DNA of 64,000 nucleotides from Chrysoperla carnea. Lineage: Eukaryota > Arthropoda > Insecta > Neuroptera > Chrysopidae. Shown here piece by piece: positions 45,571 through 56,016 of the stretch. The notes beneath the pieces were generated by a model. That model ran no database searches, was not told where the DNA came from, and saw only the letters and a list, made by a program, of their open reading frames with translations. Each line of letters begins with the position of its first letter. Within the stretch, counting starts at the first letter, position 1. The translations under genes and the position numbers were made by a program. The DNA lies in NCBI RefSeq assembly GCF_905475395.1, contig NC_058338.1, forward strand, positions 89,327,435 to 89,391,434, given 5' to 3'.

Positions 45571-48500
45571 TTAACTTCGTTGTCCTAATTGACGCCAGTT
45601 AACTTCTGCGAAAAATGGATGAGCTTTTATATTTTCAGCACCATTTAATCCATACCCTAAACGTTCTTCGGGACAGTGTACTAAAAGCTAAAAATACATA
45701 TTTTGTACAAAATTTTCTGCTGAATAAAAATTCTGCATTAATAACTTACTTGCGTTAATAAGGATTCAGCTACCGGGGATACAAATTTAGGAATGTTTAA
45801 AACTGTATTTGGTGAGAAAATTCCTGGATGACATTTATAAAAATTCTAAAAAAAAAACAATATTTATTAAATTTCAGGAACATTAAAGGAAATAACAGCT
45901 CTCCCAATCACAAAAAAAACTAAAATCTGTGAGGACCTAATACAATGTGCATTGAGACATTTTTCCAGAAAAGGTCGTTAAAATGTGGAAATTATTTGGA
46001 AAGCCCTTTCTATTTCAAACACCCCTGAGAATGTATTAAAACAATTTAAATAACTTACCAAACTTGTCAGCATTTCATACAATATCACTCCAAAACTCCA
46101 CCAATCAACAGCTTTGGTCACAGGAGAAATTGTACTTAATTCAGGAGCTGTATACATTACAGCTGGATATTCAGGGCATCGACTTACTTCAATATTTTCC
46201 CAATAATACATATACGATAATAATAAATTCCCTTTTTCATCGAGAAGTAGATTTTTTGGTTGTAAATCGCTGTAAAACATTATCAAAATAAGATTTTTCG
46301 CTCAACATTTCGTGTAATATCTTAAGAATTCTAGTTTGGGAGATGCAGGTTAGATTAGGTTAGGTTAGAGTTGCTTTCCTGGACTGCGGCACACTTAGAC
46401 CATAGGGTCTGTTGTGATACCAAAGAAAGGAAGAGGCCCATCCCCAGCCATTACTCCATGAACCATTTGGAGCTGTTTAAGAACAGCAGGAGTGCTTTGA
46501 CGTCAACAGACTTCAGGTCGGAGAGGTCATCAAAGAAAGGCTGGCTCAAGTACGTCCATCTTCTCATGTTAAGAGCTGGACAGTGACAGCTCCAGCAAAA
46601 GGTCACGGCACACTGTCATGCCCAGGCGTTCAGCTTGACCTCCGCCCAGCCAGTGTCTAGTGATAGCCGCAACAGCCTTGCTAATAGAGGCCCTTGTAAA
46701 CGATCTAACATCTTCGAAACGCCTACGATTGTACTCAAATCATAAAAAAACCGTAACGTCTGATATATAAAATCAAGGATAACCCCTTAATGTAATTAAG
46801 TGGTAGAGATTTTAATTACATAAATTTAATGAAAGATTTGGGAGATGGATGTTATAAATAAAGGAATAATAATAGATTTTAAAAAAATGTAACTTACTAA
46901 CAAACGATACCAAGTCGATGCAACGATTCTAAGGCAACAACTAACTGAGATGCAAACATAATCACTGTACTTTCAGACACACGTGGCCATTGCATTATAC
47001 ACTCTTCACTCCAACAATCCACAAATTCAATATCAACTTTACGAGATTCTAAAAATTCTAAATTACTAATATCTACAGTTTCATTTACAGGCGGTTTCAA
47101 TTGTTTATTTTTCTCTAGCAGATCTGACACAGATTCTAATAATTCTTGTGCATTTTTCAGTAAATTTTTTGTATCATCTGGTATTTCAGGTTCATGATTG
47201 TCTTCTAATTCCAAATTATTATTTGTATTTTCATTACTCGTATCATCATTTTTTTGTTTAGAGCAATAATCATTAATTAAGTCCTTATAGCTATCTTCGA
47301 CGTCATTTTCGTTAATTGTATCAGGTACGTCTTTACTTGAGATTGAGGATTTACGATTCTTAAAATAATTCCACAACATTCCACCTCTAAAAATTTTAAA
47401 TAAAACATTAAGCCCGATTTTGTTATTTAAAATGTGAAGGATCCGCGTACTACGCAAACATTTATACGTCTCGTTGGAGACTACACAACAGACTGTCAAT
47501 AATTCTATAGTTCCGGAGCCAAAGCGAGATAAAGCAATATAACATCTTCCACATCAATTTCGGTACATTTAAGGGTCGTAACTGCTTATGAAAGGGTTGA
47601 AGTTTAAAATAGGCTTGACAGTCTAGTACAGGGGTGGCGAACCTTTATGTATCAACGTGCCATTTTTTTATAAAGGAATGTTTAATGAGACCATAGATAT
47701 GCCGTCAAATAATTCTGACGTGATTATTAAGAAACGCAAATGAGATCTATCATGACTGTTTGTGCCTTGAAGCTTCACATTCAATTCATTGAAATGTTGT
47801 CATATATCTGTAAAAACATCAATTTTGAAAGCCATATAACATTCAACTACTGTGGGTATTATTCAATTTTTCCCTCATTTTGAAGAAACAGTCTGATTTA
47901 TTAAGGGGTGATAAAAATGTTTGAGTAATATGAGCTATAGGTGTTCCAAATTCGATGATTTTTCGCAGAGATACTGAGATAGCTGTTTGAAATTTTGGTA
48001 AAATTTTATGTCAAAAAAGTTTTCCTTTAATACTTTGGTTCAGTATAATATTTCATAGTCAAAATCGGAGGCGTACCCAAAAATATTGTGTTGCATGCCA
48101 TTGGTTCGCCATCCTTGGCCTAGTAAGTGAGAGAACCAATTAATCTTACCTTGCATACTGTAATAAAACATAAATTGAATTTTCCGTACAAAAATATTTA
48201 TATAATTTGACCATGAAAGGTAGACTTAAAGGCAAAATTGGTAATTCGTTACGTGATAGTGAATTTTTACGTATTACCTAAAAATAAATAAATCTTAATG
48301 AAATCAACCAACGTTCTTGGTACATAATTTATTCCAAAATTTGATTTAAAAACTTACCTTAATTATATATAATTCAGACGTTTTTTTATATCTTACTAAC
48401 ATTACTGAAGATAAAATATCCACAATTTCAATGGAGCTAAGTTCACCTAAAGGTCTTTCCACTTTAAGACTATCCGCAATTTTCATGGATATATTATCCT

Positions 48501-51500
48501 GCAAAAAAAAGAAATTTAATGTGTTTGTCTTCCTACTATATTGTAAAAATGGTAGTGCGGACACAAATTTTAAAAAAAATATATTTTTTCAATTTTGATA
48601 GTGAACTTTCAATTTTGATATTATATTTTGACAATATAATACGAAAAGTAAGAATAAAATTTTGCTCAATACTCGATATCTGGAGTAAATATCGAAAATT
48701 GAAAATTTCGTTTAATTATTTAGCTTTCGATATTTCGAAAACCAAGATAACGAAAAATTTTATTATAATTTTTCGTCTACATTCATGAAGTTATAATAAA
48801 ATTCATCATCAAAGTTGAAAATAAGGTATAAATAATTTTAATACCAAATCTAAAATTTCCTTAGTGCTCGTACTACCTTAAATAAACCTTACAAATTTTG
48901 ATTAGTTTTTTAAAATTAGTAGAAAAGTAGGCTTTCTCAAGGTAAAATTATTATACAAGATTGCGATTTGTACAAAACCATCTTATGACTACGGATATAA
49001 TTATAAGAAAAATTACTTCCAAAATCTTGTTCGATAAAAAATTTTTCTAAAAGAAAGAATTTTGAGAACCAAGAAATATAACTTACATTCCAATTTTGAT
49101 CTTCAATATCAAAATTTAAATAAATATTATAAATTTTTTCCGCTTTTAATAAATATTTTGCTACTTTATGTCGAACAGCTTCACGTCGATCCAAATCTGG
49201 ATCATCTATAAAGCACATAACAATCAAATTACAAATATGATTCAATAATTTAAAATTCAAAAATTATTACTTTTTGCACCGTTCAATAAACTAGCAATTC
49301 CTAATTTATAACTACTAAACGCTTCTTCGTATTTTTTAACCGATTCACATTCTGTTGCAAGTGAAATATGTTCAGCTGCTTCGATCATATACTGCATTTC
49401 AGGTTTATCATGCCAACTTTCATGTATTGAAAATTCTTCCGATAATGAACTGCTAATTTTTTTCGATTTTGTTACATTATTTTCGATTGTATTCAATTCA
49501 GGTATGCTTGGTAGATTTGTATCGGATAACGATTCAATTTTTTGAGGTAAAAAATCAATATTATTAAAAGTATCCAAGCTCTAAAAAAATTAAAATTATT
49601 AGATCATAAATACTTTTTTCAATATATTATACAGGCGATAATTGGGAGAAAAATAGTAGCTTTTAAAAAAAAAATACTTTGGAAAAAATCGGAGAATAGG
49701 AAGTTATTTTTTTTTTAAATCGAAATGGTGCAAAAAACCAAAACTTCAATTCATGGCCATCTGTTTTGATATACTAAATGACAACAAATTAAAACAGTCC
49801 CTACCTCTATTTCGAGTGTTTTAGAAGAGGGATAAAAAAGAGCAAGGTAGATGAAGGCTTTAACGCGGTGGTCTTTACCAGTTTCTATTTTTAAACCCAA
49901 CGAAGCGAGCGGGGGTCAAGCTAGTACACTATAGTTTGAAAGTTCCCTTTTTTTGAGTTTTCACGTTTTCATAATGCATCTAGGAGATTAATAATTATGC
50001 AGAGGTTGTAAAGCAACTCTTAAAGAAGAAAATGTAAATTTAAAATAGAATTCAAGTCGTAGGATGCTTCGTTATCGATCGCGTCCGGCTTCTCCAAAGC
50101 ATCTATTTTTGGATTTTCACAAATTGTGCACAAAAACTTTATATTATTACAAATAGATACCATTAAAAGCTACTAATTTGAGCCTTCTTGTAAAGTTTCC
50201 ATCGGATTTGGCTTCAGATAGTCTCATTTTTTTGTTTTTTTTAGTGCTATAACCCTCAATTTTTTTTAAATGCTTTTCCGTCTTTTTTTTGCTCATTTAC
50301 GATTTTTTTAAAATGATTTCCTACTTAGCTAAGAGAATAATTTTTCTATTTTTCTCTTAACTATCGCGTTGAAAAACGGGATGAGTTAATTTTTTTTAAA
50401 ACAGAGGTATTTTTAATGCTGAGGTATTTTCCACTGCATATACTGCACTATATTTTTGTCATTCTCACCTGTGATGAAGAAAGTGTAATACTAAAACTGC
50501 TGCGTGTTGAAATTGAATCGGTATCACTTATTGTTGCTTTATCTTCATCTGAACTTAACGAATTTACAGATACAATGTCAGGTGGCAAGGGTAAAAGTAA
50601 TTCGTCACGAATTGCGTCAATATTACCCTTGATTTGATGAATTGGTACATAGCTTGACTGCAAATACAAAAATTTGTTGAGAAAATCATTTACTCAGAAG
50701 CGGATTATTATTAACATGGGAGGAGGGGGTGGCTTTGTCGCTAACTTTTATAAACTGCTTACAGTATTTTCTTAATCCATATATTAAATATTAAATAAAT
50801 ACCTCCAAAAATTTAACAAATACATCAGTAGTACATAATGGTGGATGTTTGCCAACAAATTCCAAAAAAGCTAATGCTGATTTTCTGCGTTCTTCAATAA
50901 CAGCTTCTGAAAATCTATTTGATTCACTAAATTAATACAAAAATCTTACAATATGTTTAATATTAATTTTACCTCCGAAAATACGACGATTTAGCAAGTT
51001 TTGGAAAATTATAATTAACAGCGAGATCTTTGGAACGTTTCTTTAATTCTTTATGTAAATTTTTAAAGTCATTAAATCGCTTCCATGCCACCAATTTTGT
51101 GATTGCATCCGGACATGCTTTGGGATATACCTATTAATACAAATTTTCTTGTTATCATTGTTAAATTTGGTCAATAACGACTTTCAAGGATTTAACTATG
51201 CGATTTTGTCAATTATATCGAAATAAGTCGAAATTAAAAATTTTGAGTATCCCATTTTAGTTTAGCAAATTTGTAAATGAAAGTGAAGACATAGTAGATA
51301 GGGCCTCAAAAATTGATAAATTATATAAGTTACCTGGTGGTCTAAGTTGGAAGTACTGAAAACGGGTCCACTTCCCGTTTTAATTAGCACGAATTATAAT
51401 CGCTAGTTGGCGGGAATTATCTGATTTGAAATTGAATATTTTATTGGCCTTTAAAAATGGTAGGTACAAGTATTGCCATCTGGTAGTCTAAATTGGAACT

Positions 51501-53895
51501 ACTAACAACAGGTCCACTACCTGTTTTAATTGGTACGAATTATTTTTGTCAGTTGGCGGAATTGCAACTCCCAGTTATCAATATTTAATATATTTAGGAG
51601 AGATTGAATCAAATAACGTCTTTAAAAAAATTAAGAAGCGAAACAAAAAGCCGCTCGACTCGGAAAAGTGGTACATTGTTACAAAAATGTATGCCATATA
51701 TACCAATACGAATCTGATCTGCAATGATTATCATAATCTGATTAAAATTATGCTCCACTCCACAAGTCATAGTAAAATACTGTGACTTGTGCTCCACTCC
51801 ACAAGTCATAGTAAAATACTGTGACTTGTGCTCCACTCCACAAGTCATAGTAAAATACTGTGACTTGTATCAGTTGTACATTATGTTGTACATTATTCAT
51901 CTACGAGGATGTAGTTTTTTTTGTGGAAGATTATTCAATTTTTATTATCAATTCGAAGCTCCTTACTTACTTTATTCAAAATATCTGGATGACCGAGCTT
52001 CGCTCGGTTATTCGCCAATAGATGTCAGCAAGAATCATATTTTTCACTTTAGACTACTCAAACGCCTCCTTTTTGTTATGTTATAATTTGCATTGTATTT
52101 CATTAACTACGTTATACACCAATAGATGTCTGATAAATTTTTCATGAAAAGACGGATAAAACGACATTTCTGATAAATGAAACCTAGCTAGATCGACTTA
52201 TCGCCCCAAAAAACCCCTACATACTCATTTTCATGAAAATCGTTGGAGCCATCTGGATGACCGAGCTTCGCTCGGTTATTCGCCAATAGATGTCAGCAAG
52301 AATCATATTTTTCACTTTAGACTACCCAAACGCCTCCTTTTTGTTATGTTATAATTTGCATTGTATTTCATTAACTACGTTATACACCAATAGTTGTCTG
52401 ATGAATTTTTCATGAAAAGACGGATAAAACGATATTTCTGATAAATGAAACCTAGCTAGATCGACTTATCGCCCCAAAAAACCCCTACATACTCATTTTC
52501 ATGAAAATCGTTGGAGCCATTTCCAAGATCGTTGATATATATATATATACAAGAATTGCTCGTTTAAATATATAAGATTAATTAGTATAAAAGCATACAA
52601 GGCTCCACAAGTTAAATATATAGATGTACCGTGAGATATAGCTCACTGCGTGCAGTATAAAGCAATTTCAAGTCTTACAAGTTCTATCTAGACGTATACA
52701 GTCTATTATGACATATCGTGTGCGGTTAAAAACCTCGCACGGCTTGAAAATCTCTGTATAAACGCATACCGTGTTTTATAGCTTACCGTGTGAGATATAG
52801 AACCATTCACGGCTTAATAATCCCAATATAAACGCATACCGTGTGTTATAGCTTACCGTGTGCGGTTAAAAACCTCGCACGGCTTGAAAATATCTGTATA
52901 AACGCATACCGTGTGTTATAGCTTACCGTGTGCGGTTTAAAACCTCGCACGGCAAAAAATCTCCGTAGAATACGCTTTCCCATCTGTATTGTGTATACCG
53001 TGGACGAGAGTATACCGCACACGGTATGTTACATTTCTGTAGAATACGCTTTCCCATCTGTATAATGTATACCGTGGACGAGAGTATACCGCACACGGTA
53101 TGTTACATTTCTGTAGAATACGCTTTCCCATCTGTATAATGTATACCGTGGACGAGAGTATACGCACACGGTATATGTTACATTTCTGTAGAATACGCTT
53201 TCCCATCTGTATAATGTATACCGTGGACGAGACTATACCGCACACGGTATATTTCATTTGCTTCAAATAAGCCTTCCAATCTATATTGTGTATACCGTGG
53301 ACGAGACTATGCCGCACACGGTATAAGGGCTCGACGGCATAAAGAGTATACCGTGAAAAAGTATACCGTGCACGGTATAAAGGCCCCACGGTATAAAAGG
53401 GCAAAAATAATTTCATACCGCGTCTAAATAGACCGTATACGGTATACCGTGGACGGTCTAGACCGTAGACGGTATTGTGTGGATAGCCACTTGCTAAAAT
53501 TATATTCGTGTCATCGAAATGATAACTGCCGTTGCGTTCAAACAAAACTTGGAAAAGATGTAACCAATGATTACGATTCAAAAATAGGATATTCACTCCA
53601 AATAGAAATTAATTTACAGCTACTTATGAATAAAAACCGGCCTAAATAAGCCTAATTCTTGATAAAATAAAACTCAGATTCATGGTCATTATAATAGACA
53701 CGTAATAAAAACATTTTGATAAATATAATTTGCATAAATCATGTGATAAATTAAGTAAAATTAATTGAAAATTAACGAATTTTTCTGAATTATATTTACC
53801 ATAGACGTGACTTCATATAACGTAAATCCATCTTTGTGTTTACCCACATTCAATATTTGAAATAAATGAACCCAATTATCGTTTTTGCTATTCAT
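45571..53895 (-). CDS. RPS6KC1: RPS6KC1-like PX-MIT-kinase protein, probable pseudokinase (12 exons)
   Basis: Exons on the minus strand: 53,895-53,800; 51,130-50,973; 50,926-50,803; 50,657-50,469; 49,580-49,271; 49,205-49,087; 48,498-48,358; 48,277-48,150; 47,386-46,898; 46,269-46,059; 45,845-45,750; 45,687-45,571. All junctions are GT/AG and phases agree, giving 725 residues. A PX domain (1-125; DGFTLYEVTSM, VAWKRFNDFKNLHKEL, VIEERRKSALAFLEF) should bind PI3P on endosomes. A serine/acid-rich linker precedes the MIT domain (about 250-325; YEEAFSSYKLGIASLLNGAK, REAVRHKVAKYLLKAE). The kinase-like domain (about 340-722) keeps the lysine K379 and APE (626-628), but has CYD in place of HRD (584-586), SYM in place of DFG (603-605) and no glycine loop. 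A roughly 120-residue insert separates the lobes. Human RPS6KC1 has 1066 residues, so the insert is shorter here. Family members bind sphingosine kinase 1 and peroxiredoxin-3 (known for human). Introns carry LINE, hAT, RepC and satellite sequence. Confidence 0.92.
46335..46846 (-). mobile_element. LINE 3'-end fragment with (TAACC)n tail inside an intron
   Basis: Within the intron 46,270-46,897 a GC-rich block reads, on the minus strand, HWLGGGQAERLGM, then CWSCHCPALNMRRWTYL and DDLSDLKSVDVKALLLFLNS plus SKWFME and a stop. This is the C terminus of a Jockey/R1-type LINE ORF2 (zinc knuckle then DLSDL--VDV--LL-F). A frameshift is needed to join the parts. After a short 3' UTR it ends in CTAACCTAACCTAATCTAAC. 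TTTGGGAGATG appears near 46,335 and near 46,836, a possible target duplication, which would make the whole insertion about 490 bp. The plus-strand frame at 46,371-46,586 is antisense to it. Confidence 0.75.
47621..48124 (-). mobile_element. hAT-type MITE with 8-bp target duplication, in an intron
   Basis: The insertion occupies about 47,629-48,116. Its left end CAGGGGTGGCGAACCTTTAT and right end ATTGGTTCGCCATCCTTG are inverse, of the CAGGGGTGGC type typical of hAT elements. Flanks are GTCTAGTA on the left and GCCTAGTA on the right, an 8-bp duplication with one mismatch, as hAT transposition makes. No transposase frame is present. It sits in the intron between the exons ending at 48,150 and starting at 47,386, 34 bp past the splice donor. 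Confidence 0.8.
48549..48882 (-). repeat. RepC MITE, copy 5, in an intron
   Basis: It holds ATTCATCATCAAAGTTGAAA, TTTTCGTCTACATTCATGAA and the end CTTAGTGCTCGTACTACC, the reverse of the RepC start. It lies in the RPS6KC1-like intron 48,499-49,086. The plus-strand frame at 48,519-48,788 belongs to it. Confidence 0.75.
49581..50468. other. Intron of the RPS6KC1-like gene, no clear element
   Basis: AT-rich intron. The segment near 49,903-49,924 (CGAAGCGAGCGGGGGTCAAG then CTAGT) resembles a Helitron-like 3' end, but no matching 5' end was found. Confidence 0.45.
51334..51562 (+). repeat. Two diverged direct repeats, about 85 bp, 145 bp apart
   Basis: CTGGTGGTCTAAGTTGG...GGTCCACTTCCCGTTTTAAT...GTTGGCGGG and CTGGTAGTCTAAATTGG...GGTCCACTACCTGTTTTAAT...GTTGGCGG run in the same order. 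This is an old local duplication inside intron 1 of the RPS6KC1-like gene. Confidence 0.65.
51752..51868 (+). repeat. 39-bp tandem repeat, three exact copies
   Basis: Units start at 51,752, 51,791 and 51,830. Each contains ACAAGTCA and, 13 nt later, TGACTTGT, which are exact inverses, so every unit can form a hairpin. The three units look identical. The short frames on both strands across them are by-products. Confidence 0.9.
51981..52524 (+). repeat. Tandem duplication of a 272-bp segment
   Basis: Two adjacent copies (51,981-52,252 and 52,253-52,524) begin CTGGATGACCGAGCTTCGCT and end GAAAATCGTTGGAGCCAT. They differ at only a few positions (for example TAGATGTC/TAGTTGTC). Each opens with a hairpin, ACCGAGCTTCGCTCGGT, of a kind found at the ends of insect non-autonomous elements. 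Confidence 0.85.
52690..53475 (+). repeat. Palindrome-rich satellite array in intron 1
   Basis: Two related unit types follow each other. Type A (about 70 bp, about four units to 52,955) is built on CGCATACCGTGTGTTATAGC and GTGCGGTTAAAAACCTCGCA. Type B (74-75 bp, four clear units starting at 52,967, 53,041, 53,115 and 53,190, plus a diverged one) is built on AGAATACGCTTTCCCATCTG and GTATACCGTGGACGAGAGTA. Both are dense in ACCGTG and its inverse CACGGT. The last 130 bp hold short tight palindromes such as CCGTATACGG. The unit lengths are not multiples of three, so the 219-codon frame across it is accidental. Confidence 0.85.
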
Positions 53896-54378
53896 AATTA
53901 CGATTAAATTTTTTCATCGCATTTTATTATCGGTTTTATTAATTGTTTTATTTTATAATATTAAATTGAACCACCAATAAATGACACATAAAACGTCATT
54001 CGTTTTAAAAAATTGATTATTATTCAGTACAGTGACGTGTTATATTTTGTTAATTTAAATATTTTACTTTTACGATTGGATGAGTGGTTTTTGATATATT
54101 GTTTAAAAGTCATAAGAAAAACGATTTCAGGCGATATCTTTAAAAATTGCAAAAAATCTAGTAAAATTTTTTATTTCCAATTTCGATAATAAACTCGGTG
54201 TACATAGAGTAGTTTTAACAATTAAAAAGACGGTTCATTTCAAGGATTTGATTTGATTTCAGGTGATGTCTCAGAAAGACTTCTTGAGGAAGGCCTTCCC
54301 AAGATGTTAATAAGAATTCCAAATATGACGTCTTAACGACCTCGTTTTTCAGAACTCTTAATCAAGATGTCTTTATTC
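53896..54378. other. Upstream region of the RPS6KC1-like gene
   Basis: AT-rich sequence before the start codon. No promoter motif could be assigned. Confidence 0.4.
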
Positions 54379-54411
54379 AAATTAAGATGAGCATTTCTGT
54401 GGGCTGTATTA
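54379..54411 (-). repeat. SINE-associated 37-bp motif next to the palindrome
   Basis: GAGCATTTCTGTGGGCTGTA and its left neighbour ATTCAAATTAAGAT also flank the SINE at 26.6 kb with one or two changes. Here the motif directly abuts the left arm of the palindrome. Confidence 0.65.
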
Positions 54412-55394
54412 TGCATTTTGTTAAAATATATCCCCTTAAGGACCCACAATAAAAATATTTAGCTAGATTATAAAATTATTAATTAGCTAGACCGGTTTCG
54501 ATTGCTTTGGCAATCCTCTTCAGTAGCATTAAACCTCTTAAAATTAAAAAGTCTTAAAATTAAAAAATATTTACAAATCCGAAAAAAGAACCGCATCAAT
54601 CTGAAACAAATAATAATAAAATATTACCCTTAAAATTAAAATAAAATTATTTACCCGATTATAATAATAATAAATCTTTATGTTACACCCTCTAAAATAA
54701 TGTAACTGCCTGCTTTCACCTAAAACACAATAAAATATTAAGTTTTAATCCTAAGATAGGATTATCGTTATGAAAATATCAGAAAACTGAGGGATTAAGC
54801 CTGAAAATAAAATGTAAGATAAGAAACGTTGTAAATATAAAATAAAAAACACAGAAATAAAAATAAAGAGAAAATTAGATTACCAACAAAATAAACATTT
54901 TAATCCTCGGTATACCTAAAACAGAATAAATAATTAGAATTTAGAAAAACCTGCAACAAACCAAAATAAAATTAAATGAAAATAAGCATTACATTTTATT
55001 TTCAGGCTTAATCCCTCAGTTTTCTGATATTTTCATAACGATAATCCTATCTTAGGATTAAAACTTAATATTTTATTGTGTTTTAGGTGAAAGCAGGCAG
55101 TTACATTATTTTAGAGGGTGTAACATAAAGATTTATTATTATTATAATCGGGTAAATAATTTTATTTTAATTTTAAGGGTAATATTTTATTATTATTTGT
55201 TTCAGATTGATGCGGTTCTTTTTTCGGATTTGTAAATATTTTTTAATTTTAAGACTTTTTAATTTTAAGAGGTTTAATGCTACTGAAGAGGATTGCCAAA
55301 GCAATCGAAACCGGTCTAGCTAATTAATAATTTTATAATCTAGCTAAATATTTTTATTGTGGGTCCTTAAGGGGATATATTTTAACAAAATGCA
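54412..55394. mobile_element. Foldback element: two 406-bp arms, near-perfect palindrome
   Basis: The left arm (54,412-54,817) and right arm (54,989-55,394) are reverse complements with no clear mismatch by eye. The outer ends read TGCATTTTGTTAAAATATAT and its inverse. Within each arm lies GACCGGTTTCGATTGCTTTG, then GCAATCCTCTTCAGTAGC, a block common in insect mobile elements. The 171-bp spacer is AT-rich with no frame. CAAGATGTCTTTA occurs near 54,363 and 55,394, which may be a target duplication if the flanking SINE-associated motif belongs to the insertion. A partial copy of the arm is at 26,828-26,905. Confidence 0.9.
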
Positions 55395-56016
55395 AGATGT
55401 CTTTAATTTTTATCCTAAAAATACAAAAATCGGTTTATTTGACGATTCAATAGAAAGTTTTCGAGATATCTTTTAAAAACAATACGAAGAGTGTGTAAAA
55501 CCCGTAGATCGTAATTTACTTTAGATGAAATAAAACTATAAAAATTTGAATGTAATTTGTAAAATACTTTTAAATTGAATATTCAATTTGACAAAATAAC
55601 TATTATTAAATTAATAATATTTAGGCTTGTCCTTGCATGACATTATTTTGACGTATATATATGAGCCCGCTCAGATTTACATATCCAACAGAGTGATTTT
55701 CGAATATTTTTTTTTTTTTTTTTAAGTCGAAAATACCTTCTAAAAGGAGTTTTTATTTAAGCACGAAACTAATAATTGAATAATTATAGGCAGAAATGCT
55801 ACGCCACTGAATCTTCAAATAAAATATGTTGGTAGTGCTGTAGTGCTTAAGGTTTGTAAATTAAATTGTAAATGAGAAAAAATGTGTTCTGAAACATAAC
55901 CTCAAAGAATACTCCAAATCGTAATAAACTTTTTATAAAATAGAATTGTTATTTCATTTTCTTAAATTTTAAATAATCGTTATAGTTGTTAGTAAGTAAA
56001 ATCTATATTTTATAAG
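55395..56016. other. Upstream region of RRP15
   Basis: AT-rich, with a poly-T tract near 55,709-55,723. No gene seen and no promoter motif assigned. Confidence 0.45.

Noticed and set aside
47500-47600. Minus-strand stretch translating as VEDVILLYLALAPE, at first taken for the kinase exon before GGMLW
   Set aside because: There is no GT donor after it. The stretch at 48,150-48,277 gives KYFCTENSIYVLLQYAR with proper splice sites and correct phase, and matches the family better.
52690-53475. CRISPR-like repeat-spacer array
   Set aside because: The host is eukaryotic, units are contiguous satellite monomers, and there are no unique spacers or cas genes.
52937-53596. 219-codon open frame on the minus strand
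   Set aside because: It runs through the tandem satellite, whose unit lengths are not multiples of three, so the frame shifts from unit to unit. Absence of stops is due to the repeat's composition. It lies in an intron and has no domain.
55709-55723. Poly-T tract as a poly(A) remnant of a retrocopy
   Set aside because: No coding relic adjoins it, and such tracts are common in this AT-rich sequence.
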